From: Gemmatimonadota bacterium
GTDB taxonomy: Bacteria > Gemmatimonadota > Gemmatimonadetes > Gemmatimonadales > GWC2-71-9
Assembly: GCA_029863245.1 (NCBI GenBank)
Contig: JAOTVV010000016.1
Span: forward strand, 1-64,000
Length of the DNA stretch: 64,000 nucleotides
Reading direction: 5' to 3'
In this document: piece after piece, positions 1-8,300 of the stretch
Layout of the letters: each line of letters opens with the position of its first letter
Position numbering within the stretch: position 1 is the stretch's first letter
Notes under the pieces: generated by a model
The model's input: only the letters and a program-made list of their open reading frames with translations
The model's database searches: none
What the model was told of the DNA's origin: nothing
Position numbers and translations under genes: made by a program

Positions 1-2
1 CG

Positions 3-2918
3 CCGGTGGACAGCCTGGAGCTGGTGGCAGCGGGACCGGGCGGTCCGGCGGTGGCCCGTGACGACAAGACGATCGCGGTGCTCGATCCGTACGGGATCTC
101 GTCGGCGAGCAACCAGACGTTCGTGGTGGGGGATGCGGCAACGGCGGCGGGGGTGATCCGGGTGACGGACCACGCGGGGATCCCCACGATCACGGCAGGC
201 AACGAGATCCGGATCCGGATCCCGACGGGGTTCCCGATGACGTGGAACACGGCGGTGACGACGGTGACGGTGGGGGGCAGCGCGGCCGGGAAGGTGAAGA
301 CGACGCTGAAGGGCTACGAGGACGGCGGGAAGACGGCGGTGGTGGACGTGGACGTGAACTTCGCGGCCGGGGATCAGCTGACGATCACGGGGCTGCAGTT
401 CATGAGCTTCACGGCGGCCGCGGCGGCGGACCGGCTGGGGCTGGACGTGACCGACGACCAGGTGGCCGACGCGCTGGACGACAAGACCAAGGCAATCGGG
501 GCGCCGCAGTTCACGTCGGCGGCCCATCAGAACTTCACGGTGGGCGGGGCGCCGCGGGCGATCAGCCCGATCACGGTGACCGACTACGCGAGCTTCGGGA
601 CGGTGACGGCGGCGCGGGACCTCCGGATCCGGATCCCCACGGGCTTCCCGATGACGTGGGAGACGGGGGACGTGGCGGCGACGCTGGGGGGGAGTGCGGC
701 GGGGAAGGTGTCGCCCACGGTGAGTTATGAGAACGGGGGCCGGACCCTGCGGCTGGACGTGCTGACGGACTTCGTCCCAGGCGACGTGCTGACGATCAGT
801 GACCTGAGTTATGCGAACTTCACGGCGAGCGCGGCGTTGAACCAGCTGGAGCTGGTGCTGGCGGGCGCTGGCGCGACGGCGGCCGCCCGGGATCTTCGGT
901 CGATCTCGGTGGGGGCGGCGACGATCTCCTCGGCAGCCAACCAGACGTTCGTGGTGGGGGACGCCGCGACCACGGCGGCGGTGATCACGGTAACGGACGA
1001 CGCGGTGGCGCCCACGATCAACTCGGGGCAGGAGATCCGGATCCGGATTCCGACGGCGTTCCCGATGACGTGGAACACGGCGGTGACGACGGTGACGGTG
1101 GGGGGCAGTGCGGCGGCGAAGGTGAAGACGGTACTGAAGAACTACGAGGACGGCGGGAAGACGGCGGTGGTGGACGTGGACGTGAACTTCGTGGCCGGGG
1201 ATCAGCTGACGATCACGGGCTTGCAGTTCATGAACTTCACGGCGGCGGCGGCGGCGGACCGGCTGGGGCTGGACGTGACCGACGACCAGGTGGCCGACGC
1301 GCTGGACGACAAGACCAAGGCAATCGGGGCGCCGCAGTTCACGTCGGCGGCCCATCAGAACTTCACGGTGGGCGGGGCGCCGCGGGCGATCAGCCCGATC
1401 ACGGTGACCGACTACGCGAGCTTCGGGACGGTGACGGCGGCGCGGGACCTCCGGATCCGGATCCCCACGGGCTTCCCGATGACGTGGGAGACCGGGGACG
1501 TGGCGGCGACGCTGGGGGGGAGTGCGGCGGGGAAGGTGTCGCCCACGGTGAGTTATGAGAACGGGGGCCGGACGCTGTGGCTGGACGTGCTGACGGACTT
1601 CGTCCCAGGCGACGTGCTGACGATCAGTGACCTGAGCTACGCCAACTTCACGACGAGCGCGGCGTTGAACCGGCTGGAGCTGGTGCTGGCGGGCGCGGGA
1701 GCGGGGACGGCGGCACAGGATCTCAATTCGATTTCGGTGGGGGCGGCCACCATCTCCTCGGCCACGTACCAGACGTTCGTGGTGGGGAGCCCCGCCACGC
1801 CCATCAGCCTCATCACCATCACCGACGACCCGGTGGCACCCAAGGTCACGGCGGGCGGCGAGCTCCGGATCCGGATTCCGGCCGGCTTCAACATGGTCTG
1901 GAATACGGCGGTGACGACCGTGACGCTGGGGGGGAGTGCGGCGTCGAAGGTGAAGACGACGCTCAAGAACTACGAAGACGGCGGGAAGACGGCGGTAGTG
2001 GACGTGGACGTGAACTTCGCGGCGGGGGACCAGCTCACGATCTCCGGCTTGCAGTTCATGAACTTCACGGCACCGTCGGCACCGGACCGGCTGGGCCTGG
2101 ACGTGAACAACGACAAGTTCCCGGACGCGTTCGACGACAAGACCAAGACGATCATCGCCGGCGGGCTCACGTACGGCGTCGTGGTGACCCCGGACTCGAC
2201 GGCCGTGACGCAGCTCCCGACCAACGGGACCAACTACACCACGACCTTTAACGTGAAGAACACCGGGAACACGCCCGACGGGTTCGATCTCGTGGCGACC
2301 ACCACGCCGGGCACCGCGATCACGGTGGTCTCGATCACCGGCCCCGGGGTCACCCCGGGCGGGACGCCGTCCATGGCGGAGCGCGCGGCCCTGGCCCCCG
2401 GAGATTCGGTGGTGGTGACCGTGACCTACTCGGTGGCTGCGGCCGGCGTCGGCACGGTGGATCAGCTGGTCTTCACGGCCCGGTCGCAGGGGAACGCGGC
2501 GGTCGAGGACGACGGAAAGCTCCTCCTCACCGTTTCCGGTCCGCGGATCACGATCAGCCGTGCCGTGAACCCGAACGGCACGGTGCCTCCCGGTACCGAC
2601 CTCACGTACACGGTCACCGTGACCAACAGCGGCAGCGAGGATGCCGTGAACGTCGTCGCGGTCGATTCCCTGGCAGCGGAGTTGGAGTTCAAGGTCGGGA
2701 GCGTATCAGACAGCCTCCCCGCCGGTGTGACCGTCAGTGTGCAGTACTCGGATGATGGGGGCGCGACGTGGGCCTACACGCCCGCCTCGCTCGGCTGCGG
2801 TGCCCCGACCGACTACGATGGCTGCGTCACCCACATCCGCTTGGCCCTCCAGAACGTCCTGGGCTCGGTGGCCCCCGACAACACCGGCTCCTTCGAATAC
2901 GTCGCCCGAATCAAGTAG
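3..2918 (+). CDS. Repeat-rich secreted surface protein with C-terminal DUF11 domain (5' end outside window)
   Basis: The frame is open to the left edge, so the true start and any signal peptide lie outside; GTG at 6 is only the first in-window start codon. At least 971 residues are visible. Five modules of about 138 residues alternate in two types (A-B-A-B-A) from about residue 30 to 718. A modules carry NQTFVVGD, IRIRIPTxFPMTW and YEDGGKTAVVDVDVNF; B modules carry HQNFTVGG and YENGGRTL. They are followed by a beta-sandwich module starting VVVTPDSTAV and a DUF11 domain (NPNGTVPPGTDLTYTVTVTN) at about 850-970. The composition is Gly/Ala/Thr/Val-rich with almost no Cys, typical of exported structural or adhesive proteins. 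No barrel or sorting signal is visible at the C-terminus. The downstream gene at 3881 contains a related VVVTPDST module, so the two are paralogous in part. The exact function is unknown. Confidence 0.85.
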   Translation, partial: PVDSLELVAAGPGGPAVARDDKTIAVLDPYGISSASNQTFVVGDAATAAGVIRVTDHAGIPTITAGNEIRIRIPTGFPMTWNTAVTTVTVGGSAAGKVKTTLKGYEDGGKTAVVDVDVNFAAGDQLTITGLQFMSFTAAAAADRLGLDVTDDQVADALDDKTKAIGAPQFTSAAHQNFTVGGAPRAISPITVTDYASFGTVTAARDLRIRIPTGFPMTWETGDVAATLGGSAAGKVSPTVSYENGGRTLRLDVLTDFVPGDVLTISDLSYANFTASAALNQLELVLAGAGATAAARDLRSISVGAATISSAANQTFVVGDAATTAAVITVTDDAVAPTINSGQEIRIRIPTAFPMTWNTAVTTVTVGGSAAAKVKTVLKNYEDGGKTAVVDVDVNFVAGDQLTITGLQFMNFTAAAAADRLGLDVTDDQVADALDDKTKAIGAPQFTSAAHQNFTVGGAPRAISPITVTDYASFGTVTAARDLRIRIPTGFPMTWETGDVAATLGGSAAGKVSPTVSYENGGRTLWLDVLTDFVPGDVLTISDLSYANFTTSAALNRLELVLAGAGAGTAAQDLNSISVGAATISSATYQTFVVGSPATPISLITITDDPVAPKVTAGGELRIRIPAGFNMVWNTAVTTVTLGGSAASKVKTTLKNYEDGGKTAVVDVDVNFAAGDQLTISGLQFMNFTAPSAPDRLGLDVNNDKFPDAFDDKTKTIIAGGLTYGVVVTPDSTAVTQLPTNGTNYTTTFNVKNTGNTPDGFDLVATTTPGTAITVVSITGPGVTPGGTPSMAERAALAPGDSVVVTVTYSVAAAGVGTVDQLVFTARSQGNAAVEDDGKLLLTVSGPRITISRAVNPNGTVPPGTDLTYTVTVTNSGSEDAVNVVAVDSLAAELEFKVGSVSDSLPAGVTVSVQYSDDGGATWAYTPASLGCGAPTDYDGCVTHIRLALQNVLGSVAPDNTGSFEYVARIK
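93..2160 (+). repeat. 828-bp tandem repeat array inside the surface-protein gene (2.5 copies)
   Basis: Units begin at 93, 921 and 1749, each exactly 828 bp (276 codons) apart; the third is a half unit. Each unit encodes one A and one B module, so the in-frame period is kept. From about 424 to 815 the first and second copies differ at only a few bases, while other parts of the units differ more. This suggests recent duplication or gene conversion of the B-module segment. Confidence 0.9.
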
Positions 2919-2957
2919 CGCCGCCGGTCACTCCGTGCCTGCCACGTCACCCCAATG

Positions 2958-2972
2958 GTTACCTTCAGTAAC
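2958..2972. promoter_or_regulatory. GTTAC-N5-GTAAC dyad, candidate operator
   Basis: A perfect 5-bp inverted repeat with a 5-bp spacer lies 40 bp after the upstream gene and about 155 bp before the zinc-ribbon gene. The same 15-bp pattern recurs at 5233-5247 in the other large intergenic region of this locus. The recurrence is the evidence; the binding protein is unknown. Confidence 0.4.
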
Positions 2973-3070
2973 ACCGTCACCGGTTCGAACCCGATCGTCA
3001 TCCCACCAGGATGTCTCCAACAATATATAGGGTAATCACTTAGCCATTACGACCCTCGCCGGCCGGTAAC

Positions 3071-3091
3071 GGCACGCGTCGTGCCTTTTCT
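3071..3091 (+). terminator. Hairpin with T-run (terminator or leader attenuator)
   Basis: GGCACG-CGT-CGTGCC forms a 6-bp stem with a 3-nt loop, followed directly by TTTTCT, which is a rho-independent terminator layout. It lies 150 bp after the stop of the first gene but only 36 bp before the start at 3127. It could end the upstream transcript or act within the leader of the downstream operon. Confidence 0.55.
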
Positions 3092-3126
3092 CCGACCCGG
3101 ACGCAACTCGAAATGTGGAGTCTCGC

Positions 3127-3312
3127 ATGGTCTTGAGGTGCCCGCACTGCGAAACGCTCGCGCGATATCTTCGCGGTGACTTCAGCGGCAAGTGGGTGAT
3201 CTGCCACGTCTGCGAAGCACCGTTCGCGTGGCGCGAGCACCAGACGCAGCTGGAAGGGGCGAAAACCGTGTGGGGCAGAGCCCGACGCAGCACGGAGGAG
3301 ACGGAGCGATGA
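3127..3312 (+). CDS. Small zinc-ribbon protein (61 aa)
   Basis: A 61-residue protein with CPHC near the N-terminus and CHVC about 22 residues later, the four-cysteine pattern of a zinc ribbon (resembling MJ0042-type fingers). I chose ATG 3127 over ATG 3115 because GGAG sits 7 bases before it. Its stop overlaps the start of the next gene as ATGA (3309-3312), so translation of the secreted DUF11 protein is probably coupled to it. It has no signal peptide, so it should be cytoplasmic. It may be a regulator or assembly factor for the surface locus, but nothing in the sequence shows its target. Confidence 0.6.
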   Translation: MVLRCPHCETLARYLRGDFSGKWVICHVCEAPFAWREHQTQLEGAKTVWGRARRSTEETER

Positions 3313-3839
3313 ACACGACGCGATACAGCTGGATCGCCGCGGCACTCGTGGCCGCAACGGTGACGCCCTTGGCCGCGCAGCAGGGCGAGCCCCAGGCCCT
3401 CGTCATTTCAGCGCAGAACCTCATGGCTGGGGACGAGCGGCACCAGGAATTGGCCGATCCTACCGCGCTGCTTCCCGGGGACGTGGTCCAGTACCGGCTG
3501 GTGTTCACCAACGTGAACGCCGTGCCGGTGCGCAACATCGCGCTGAACGACCCGATCCCGTCGGGACTCCGCTACGTCGGCGCCTCGGCCGCAGCCGATC
3601 GCGACGACACGGTGGTCGAGTTCTCGATCGATGGCGGAGTGACCTTCGCCGCCGAGCCGATGATCGAGGAGATGGTGGACGGCAAGCCGGTGATGAAGCC
3701 GGCGCCGCCGGAACGCTACACGCACGTCCGTTGGACGGTACAGGGCTGGGTGCAACCCGGCGCCACGGTCACGGCCGAGTTTCAAGCCCGGCTGCCGGGC
3801 GCCGCAGCCGTCCCGGACAGTACCGCGAACGCCAAATAG
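3309..3839 (+). CDS. Secreted single-domain DUF11-like protein (176 aa)
   Basis: It begins with a clear Sec signal peptide (hydrophobic WIAAALVAATVTPLAAQ, cleavage near residue 24). One DUF11-type beta-sandwich follows, about residues 35-165, recognisable by LPGDVVQYRLVFTNVN and DPIPSGLRYVGAS. The start ATG overlaps the stop of the zinc-ribbon gene. A much longer reading frame from 3192 exists but would bury the signal peptide, so it was not used. The next DUF11 gene begins 41 bases downstream, suggesting one operon. It is probably a periplasmic or surface-exposed small partner of the larger DUF11 proteins; the function is unknown. Confidence 0.8.
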   Translation: MNTTRYSWIAAALVAATVTPLAAQQGEPQALVISAQNLMAGDERHQELADPTALLPGDVVQYRLVFTNVNAVPVRNIALNDPIPSGLRYVGASAAADRDDTVVEFSIDGGVTFAAEPMIEEMVDGKPVMKPAPPERYTHVRWTVQGWVQPGATVTAEFQARLPGAAAVPDSTANAK

Positions 3840-3880
3840 TCACTGGTCACACGTGACGCAAAAGAGATAGGGAGGAACTC

Positions 3881-5113
3881 ATGCTGTGGAACTCGAACTG
3901 GATGACGCGCACCTTGGCGCTTCTCGCCGTCGCCGCGGTCGCGCTGACCGTTCCGGCCTCGGCGCAGACGCCCGAGGGCACGATCATCACGAATACGGCC
4001 ACGGTGAATTACGAAGACACCACCGGGAGGGCCTACACGCCCGCCAGCGCCTCGGTGTCGATCACCGTCGCCTTCAAGGCCGGGCTCCTCACGGTGGCGG
4101 CTGACGGCACCGTGTACCCCGCGTCCCCCAGCAACGCCGACACGATCGCGTTCACGATCAACAACACCGGGAACGGAGTGGACACGGTGCAGGTGACCGA
4201 GTCGATGACGGTCGCTGGGATCATGACCAACATCACATACCGGCTCAACGGTGCTGCCGTCTACCTGTCGCTCGGCGACCTCAACACGGCGCTCGCGTCG
4301 CTCCAGCTCGCTGGCATCACGGGGTCGGCACAGATCCAGGTGATCTATGACGTGCCCGACGGGCAGGGTGGCCAGTCCACCGTGTACAGCCTCACGGCGA
4401 CGTCCGTCCGAGACAACACGATGCAGAGTACCGGCCAGACCACGGTTGCGCCGCCGTCGGCGTACGCCGTCGTCGTGACGCCGGACAGCACCACCCCGGC
4501 GGCCGAGCGGCTCCCGGGTGGCGCCCCGTATCAGTTTACGTTCTACGTGAGGAACGCCGGGAACATCTCCGACACCTACACGCTCGCAGCCACCAACAGC
4601 GGCGCCGCGATCGTCGTCGGGACATTCAGCCCCGCGTCGCCAGTGACCATCGCGTCCGGCGATTCCGTGGCGGTGACGGTGGACTACACGATCAACGAGG
4701 TGGCGGCCGGCGCTACCGATCGGCTGACGCTGACCGCAACGTCGACCACGCAACCGCCGACGGACGACGGGTTCCTCGACATGGTCGTGGTGCGTCCGAC
4801 GGTTGCGATCGCCAAGGCGGTGTTCGCGCCCGACTCCCTCACGGCCCTGGCGGGGAACGTGCAGCCGGGGGACATCATCTGGTATCGGGTTGAGGTGCAG
4901 AATCCCGCCGGTGCCAACGCCCGCAACGCCCAGAACGTCGTGGTGAGCGACTCGTTGCCGGCGGAGCTGACGTTTAGCCTGCTGGCTCCGGACACCGGGA
5001 GCGACTGGACCCTGGCCTACAACGCGGGCACGCGATTCGTGACCGCCACCCTCGGGGTGGCTCTCGCTCCGGGCGCGAGCCGTCACTTCTGGATCCAGGC
5101 ACAAGTGAACTGA
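3881..5113 (+). CDS. Secreted DUF11 repeat protein (410 aa)
   Basis: The start is set by GGGAGGAA a few bases before ATG 3881. A signal peptide ends near PASAQT (about residue 29). The body is beta-sandwich modules: an N-terminal part (EGTIITNTATVNYED) also found in the giant protein at 5386, a central VVVTPDST module matching the upstream repeat protein, and a C-terminal DUF11 domain from about 305 to 410 (VAIAKAVFAPDSL, DSLPAELTF). No membrane anchor or sorting motif is seen. It appears to be a structural or adhesive envelope protein expressed with its neighbours. A strong hairpin 44 bases after the stop closes the unit. Confidence 0.85.
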   Translation: MLWNSNWMTRTLALLAVAAVALTVPASAQTPEGTIITNTATVNYEDTTGRAYTPASASVSITVAFKAGLLTVAADGTVYPASPSNADTIAFTINNTGNGVDTVQVTESMTVAGIMTNITYRLNGAAVYLSLGDLNTALASLQLAGITGSAQIQVIYDVPDGQGGQSTVYSLTATSVRDNTMQSTGQTTVAPPSAYAVVVTPDSTTPAAERLPGGAPYQFTFYVRNAGNISDTYTLAATNSGAAIVVGTFSPASPVTIASGDSVAVTVDYTINEVAAGATDRLTLTATSTTQPPTDDGFLDMVVVRPTVAIAKAVFAPDSLTALAGNVQPGDIIWYRVEVQNPAGANARNAQNVVVSDSLPAELTFSLLAPDTGSDWTLAYNAGTRFVTATLGVALAPGASRHFWIQAQVN

Positions 5114-5156
5114 CCCGGTCCCCGCTTCGACGGGGCGTACACCAAGTTCCACGGCA

Positions 5157-5188
5157 GAGGCCCCGCGGTCCGTTGACCGCGGGGCCTC
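5157..5188 (+). terminator. Perfect 14-bp hairpin after the DUF11 gene
   Basis: GAGGCCCCGCGGTC and its exact complement are separated by a CGTT loop. The stem is very stable but no T-run follows, so termination may need Rho or the hairpin may protect the 3' end. Confidence 0.65.
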
Positions 5189-5219
5189 GCCGCTTCCGTT
5201 AACTCCCCTTCATTCAACG

Positions 5220-5247
5220 GGTTACCAATCCGGTTACCATCGGTAAC
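5220..5247. promoter_or_regulatory. GTTACC repeats with GTTAC-N5-GTAAC dyad, candidate operator
   Basis: GGTTACC occurs at 5220-5226 and 5232-5238. The second copy forms the perfect dyad GTTACC-ATC-GGTAAC (5233-5247 as GTTAC-N5-GTAAC). The same dyad layout occurs at 2958-2972, also about 150 bp ahead of a surface-locus gene. It is likely a binding site for a shared regulator; this is an inference. Confidence 0.4.
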
Positions 5248-5287
5248 TCCAGGGCCTCCAGCCTGCAAACGGGGCAAATCCTCTCCG

Positions 5288-5314
5288 CTAAGTGATTATG
5301 CTGTAACAGCTTAG
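5288..5314. promoter_or_regulatory. 27-bp imperfect dyad, candidate operator
   Basis: CTAAGTGATTA at the left arm and CTTAG at the right arm, with an inner GCTG-TAA-CAGC hairpin. It is AT-rich in a GC-rich background and about 70-100 bp before the giant gene. It matches the 27-bp dyad at 30082-30108 at 19 of 27 positions. The left arm also occurs inverted at 3033-3043, about 85-95 bp before the zinc-ribbon gene. Confidence 0.4.
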
Positions 5315-5385
5315 GTAGCCCGCATGTGAGCGGTGTTTGGCATACGACCTGCCCTCTGAAGGGTGACGTTGGAGAGCGGGAATCC

Positions 5386-8300
5386 ATGCCACACGCAGGC
5401 CGAACAATGCGGACCGGTATCCGGCCCGGGAGGGGACTCCTCGGGGCGGTCGCTGTGCTGCTGTGCTGTGGCTTGCCGCTCGAGGCTCAGGGACCCACCG
5501 CCGCTGGAACCGAGATCTCCAACGTCGCCCAGGCCACCTACGTGGCGCCCAACGGTCACACCTTCACCGCCGTCTCCAACGTCCTGGTGGTGACCGTCGC
5601 CCAGATGGCCGGCGTCGACCTCGCGCCCCCACGCACAACCACCGCAAACCCGGGTGGCCGCGTGGTGTTCGCCCACACCGTGACCAACGCGGGCAACGGT
5701 ACCGACAGCGTACGGCTCTCGGCCACATCGGCCGCCGGTTGGCCCACGCTGATCTACCGTGACCTGAACGGTGACGGCGTCCTCGACGCCGGAGAGTCGC
5801 AGATCCAGGGGCCGGTCACGCTCTCCGCGGGTGCCGCGATGGCTCTCCTCGTCGTCGTGGACGTTCCGACCTCGGCGACCGTGCGCGGCACCACCGACTC
5901 GGTGACGGTTGTCGCGGTGAGTGAGTTCGACGGCTCCCGACGCGATGCCTGCGTCGACGTGCTCCAGATCCAGGACGTCGGTGTCCTAGTCACGCTCTCC
6001 AAGCTCGTGGACCGCACCACGGCGACGGCCGGGGACATCCTCACCTACACCGTGAGCTACGCCGCTACCGGGACGAACACTGCTTTGACGCTCGCCATGG
6101 CCGACCCGATCCCGCTCGGGTCGTCGTACGTGGCGGGCTCGCTCGAGTGGAACGGCGCGCCGCTCACCGACGGGACCGGTGACGACGCCGGGACGTTCGA
6201 TCCGGCAGGGAACCGGGTGCTCTTCGGGGTGGGCGACGTTCCGGGAGGACAGAGTGGCGTAGTGGCGTTCCAGGTGCGCATCGACGGCGGCCTTGCCGCG
6301 GCGACGCCGGTGGCCAACAACGCAAGCGCCTCCTACGGGACGGTGGCCGGCACCGACTCGGTTGCCTCGAACACGGTCGTCACGACCATCGTCCTCGCGC
6401 AGCTCGGGCTGGAGAAGGTCCTGGTCGGTCCGACCACGGCGCGAATCGGGGAGCAGATCTCCTACACGCTCGTGTCGGTCAACCGATCGAGCACCACGCC
6501 GGCCCGCGATGTGGTTCTCTCCGACACCCTGCCGCCGGAGCTCGAGTACGTGACGGCCAGTCCTGGGGCGAACGTCCTCGGCCAGGTGGTGTCGTGGACC
6601 TTGGGCGAGGTTGCACCGGGCGACTCCGTCCGCGTCTCGCTCACGGCCCGGGTCTCGAGCCTGGTGCGCGACACGCTCTCGGTGCGGAACCTCGCTGTGC
6701 TGGCGGCGACGAACGCCCCCACGCAGACGGCCATGTCAGACGGCGTCGACCTCGTGGGACTCCTGCCCAATCAGCTCTCGCTGGAGAAGACCGCCGACGT
6801 GCTCGAGGTGGGGTTGGGTGAGACGGCGCCGTACACTCTGGTGCTCGAGAACACTGGGGACAACGCGCTCTCCGGGATCGTGATCGTTGACACCTTGCCG
6901 CTGGGTGGCCGCTACGCGGAGGGCAGCGCGATCGGGGCGGACTCGGTGCGGGTCGACGGACGGGTCGTCACGTTCTTCGTCACGGGGCCGTTGGCACCAG
7001 GTGCCAAACACACGGTCCGCTACACGATGGCCGTCGTGTCGGCCGAGACGCCCGTGCTGGAGAACCGGGCCGTGGCGACCGCCGAGGGCGGGTTCGTCGT
7101 GGCGAGCATGCAGCTGGCCTGGGTCCGCGTGCGGCGGAGCTGGCCCATGGAGACCCGCGCGGTGATCGGCAAGGCGTGGCTCGACGTGAACGACGATGGC
7201 CGCCAGGGTGCCGGCGAGCTTGGGGTGGCCGGTCTCGACGTGTGGACCGACGACGGCGAAGTGGCGACCACGGATGGCGACGGGAAGTTCTCGTTCAGGA
7301 ACGTGCGGCCCGGCGGTCATGCCTTCAGGATCGATCCGACCACGGTGCCGGCCGGCTACCGCATCGCAGCGTCGGATCGGATCGTGCCGGTGGACGCGGA
7401 CGGCTGGACCACCCCGAACGTGCAGTTCCGGCTCGTGCCCACCACTGGTCGCGTGGAGGGCGCGCGCATCCCGGTGCCGTGGACGGTCGCGGTACGGCAC
7501 GTTCGCCCCCCGGCAGACAGCCCACCCCCGACCCTCGCGGTGACGGCGCAGATAACCGACGCCGTCGATTCGACCGAGGCGGCGTCACCGTCGGTCCCGC
7601 TGGCCGTCCTGCCCGTGACCTTCGGCGTGGGGTCGGCGGTGCTCACGTCGGAATCCCACACAGTGCTCGACGACGTGGCGGGACTGCTGGTAGCGAGCCC
7701 GGAAGTCGAAGTCGAGATCGCCGGCCACACCAGCTCGACCGGGCCACGCCTGTTGAATCTGCGGCTCTCGCTCGAGCGGGCAACATCCGTGACCGACTAC
7801 CTCATCGCGAGTGGCATCGATCGCTCACGCGTTCGCGTCGAGGCTTACGGGCCCGACAGACCAGCGGCGAGCAACGACACACCCGAGGGCCGGGCCCGGA
7901 ACCGACGCGTCGAAATGAACTTGGTGCGGGGGACCAACGCGGCCGCCGCGGCCACGTTCGTGCGCGGCTTGGCAAGTGTGGGGCTTGCCGACAGCGCGCT
8001 TGTTCCGTCCGCTCCGCCCGCGCCGCGCCCGCCCGTCACCGAGTATGCTGTGACGCTCGCCAACCCAACTGGCCGGCCCCTCGACGGCCTGTCGCTGCGA
8101 TTCGAAACGCCCCCCGACTCCGCCAGGCTCGTGATCGGGGGCGCGCCGGCGCACGTAGATCCCGCAACGATGGCGCTCCCGCCCATCGCGCCGCGTGCGA
8201 ACGTTGCGCTCACGGTGTGGGCGACCGCGACCGGCGATTCGACCTGGGTCGCACTGCAGGCACCCGGCCGCGCGGGCGAGCGGATGGCCGTGAGCGTGGC

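Noticed and set aside
242..1558. Repeated 162-codon frames at 242 and 1070
   Set aside because: They are +1/+2-frame shadows of the 828-bp repeat array, rich in Gly/Arg/Asp; the main frame has far better protein character.
2981..2993. tRNA T-loop-like GGTTCGAACC
   Set aside because: No matching acceptor, D or anticodon stems around it and no CCA-compatible end; it is only a short palindrome.
5250..5335. c-di-GMP-I riboswitch-like segment (GCAAATCC, CTAAG...CTTAGGTAGCC) before the giant gene
   Set aside because: The 5' half with GGGCAAACC and the GAAA tetraloop is missing and the final GGGTTACC helix is not in place. The segment is better explained as a 27-bp dyad. An Rfam covariance search would settle it.
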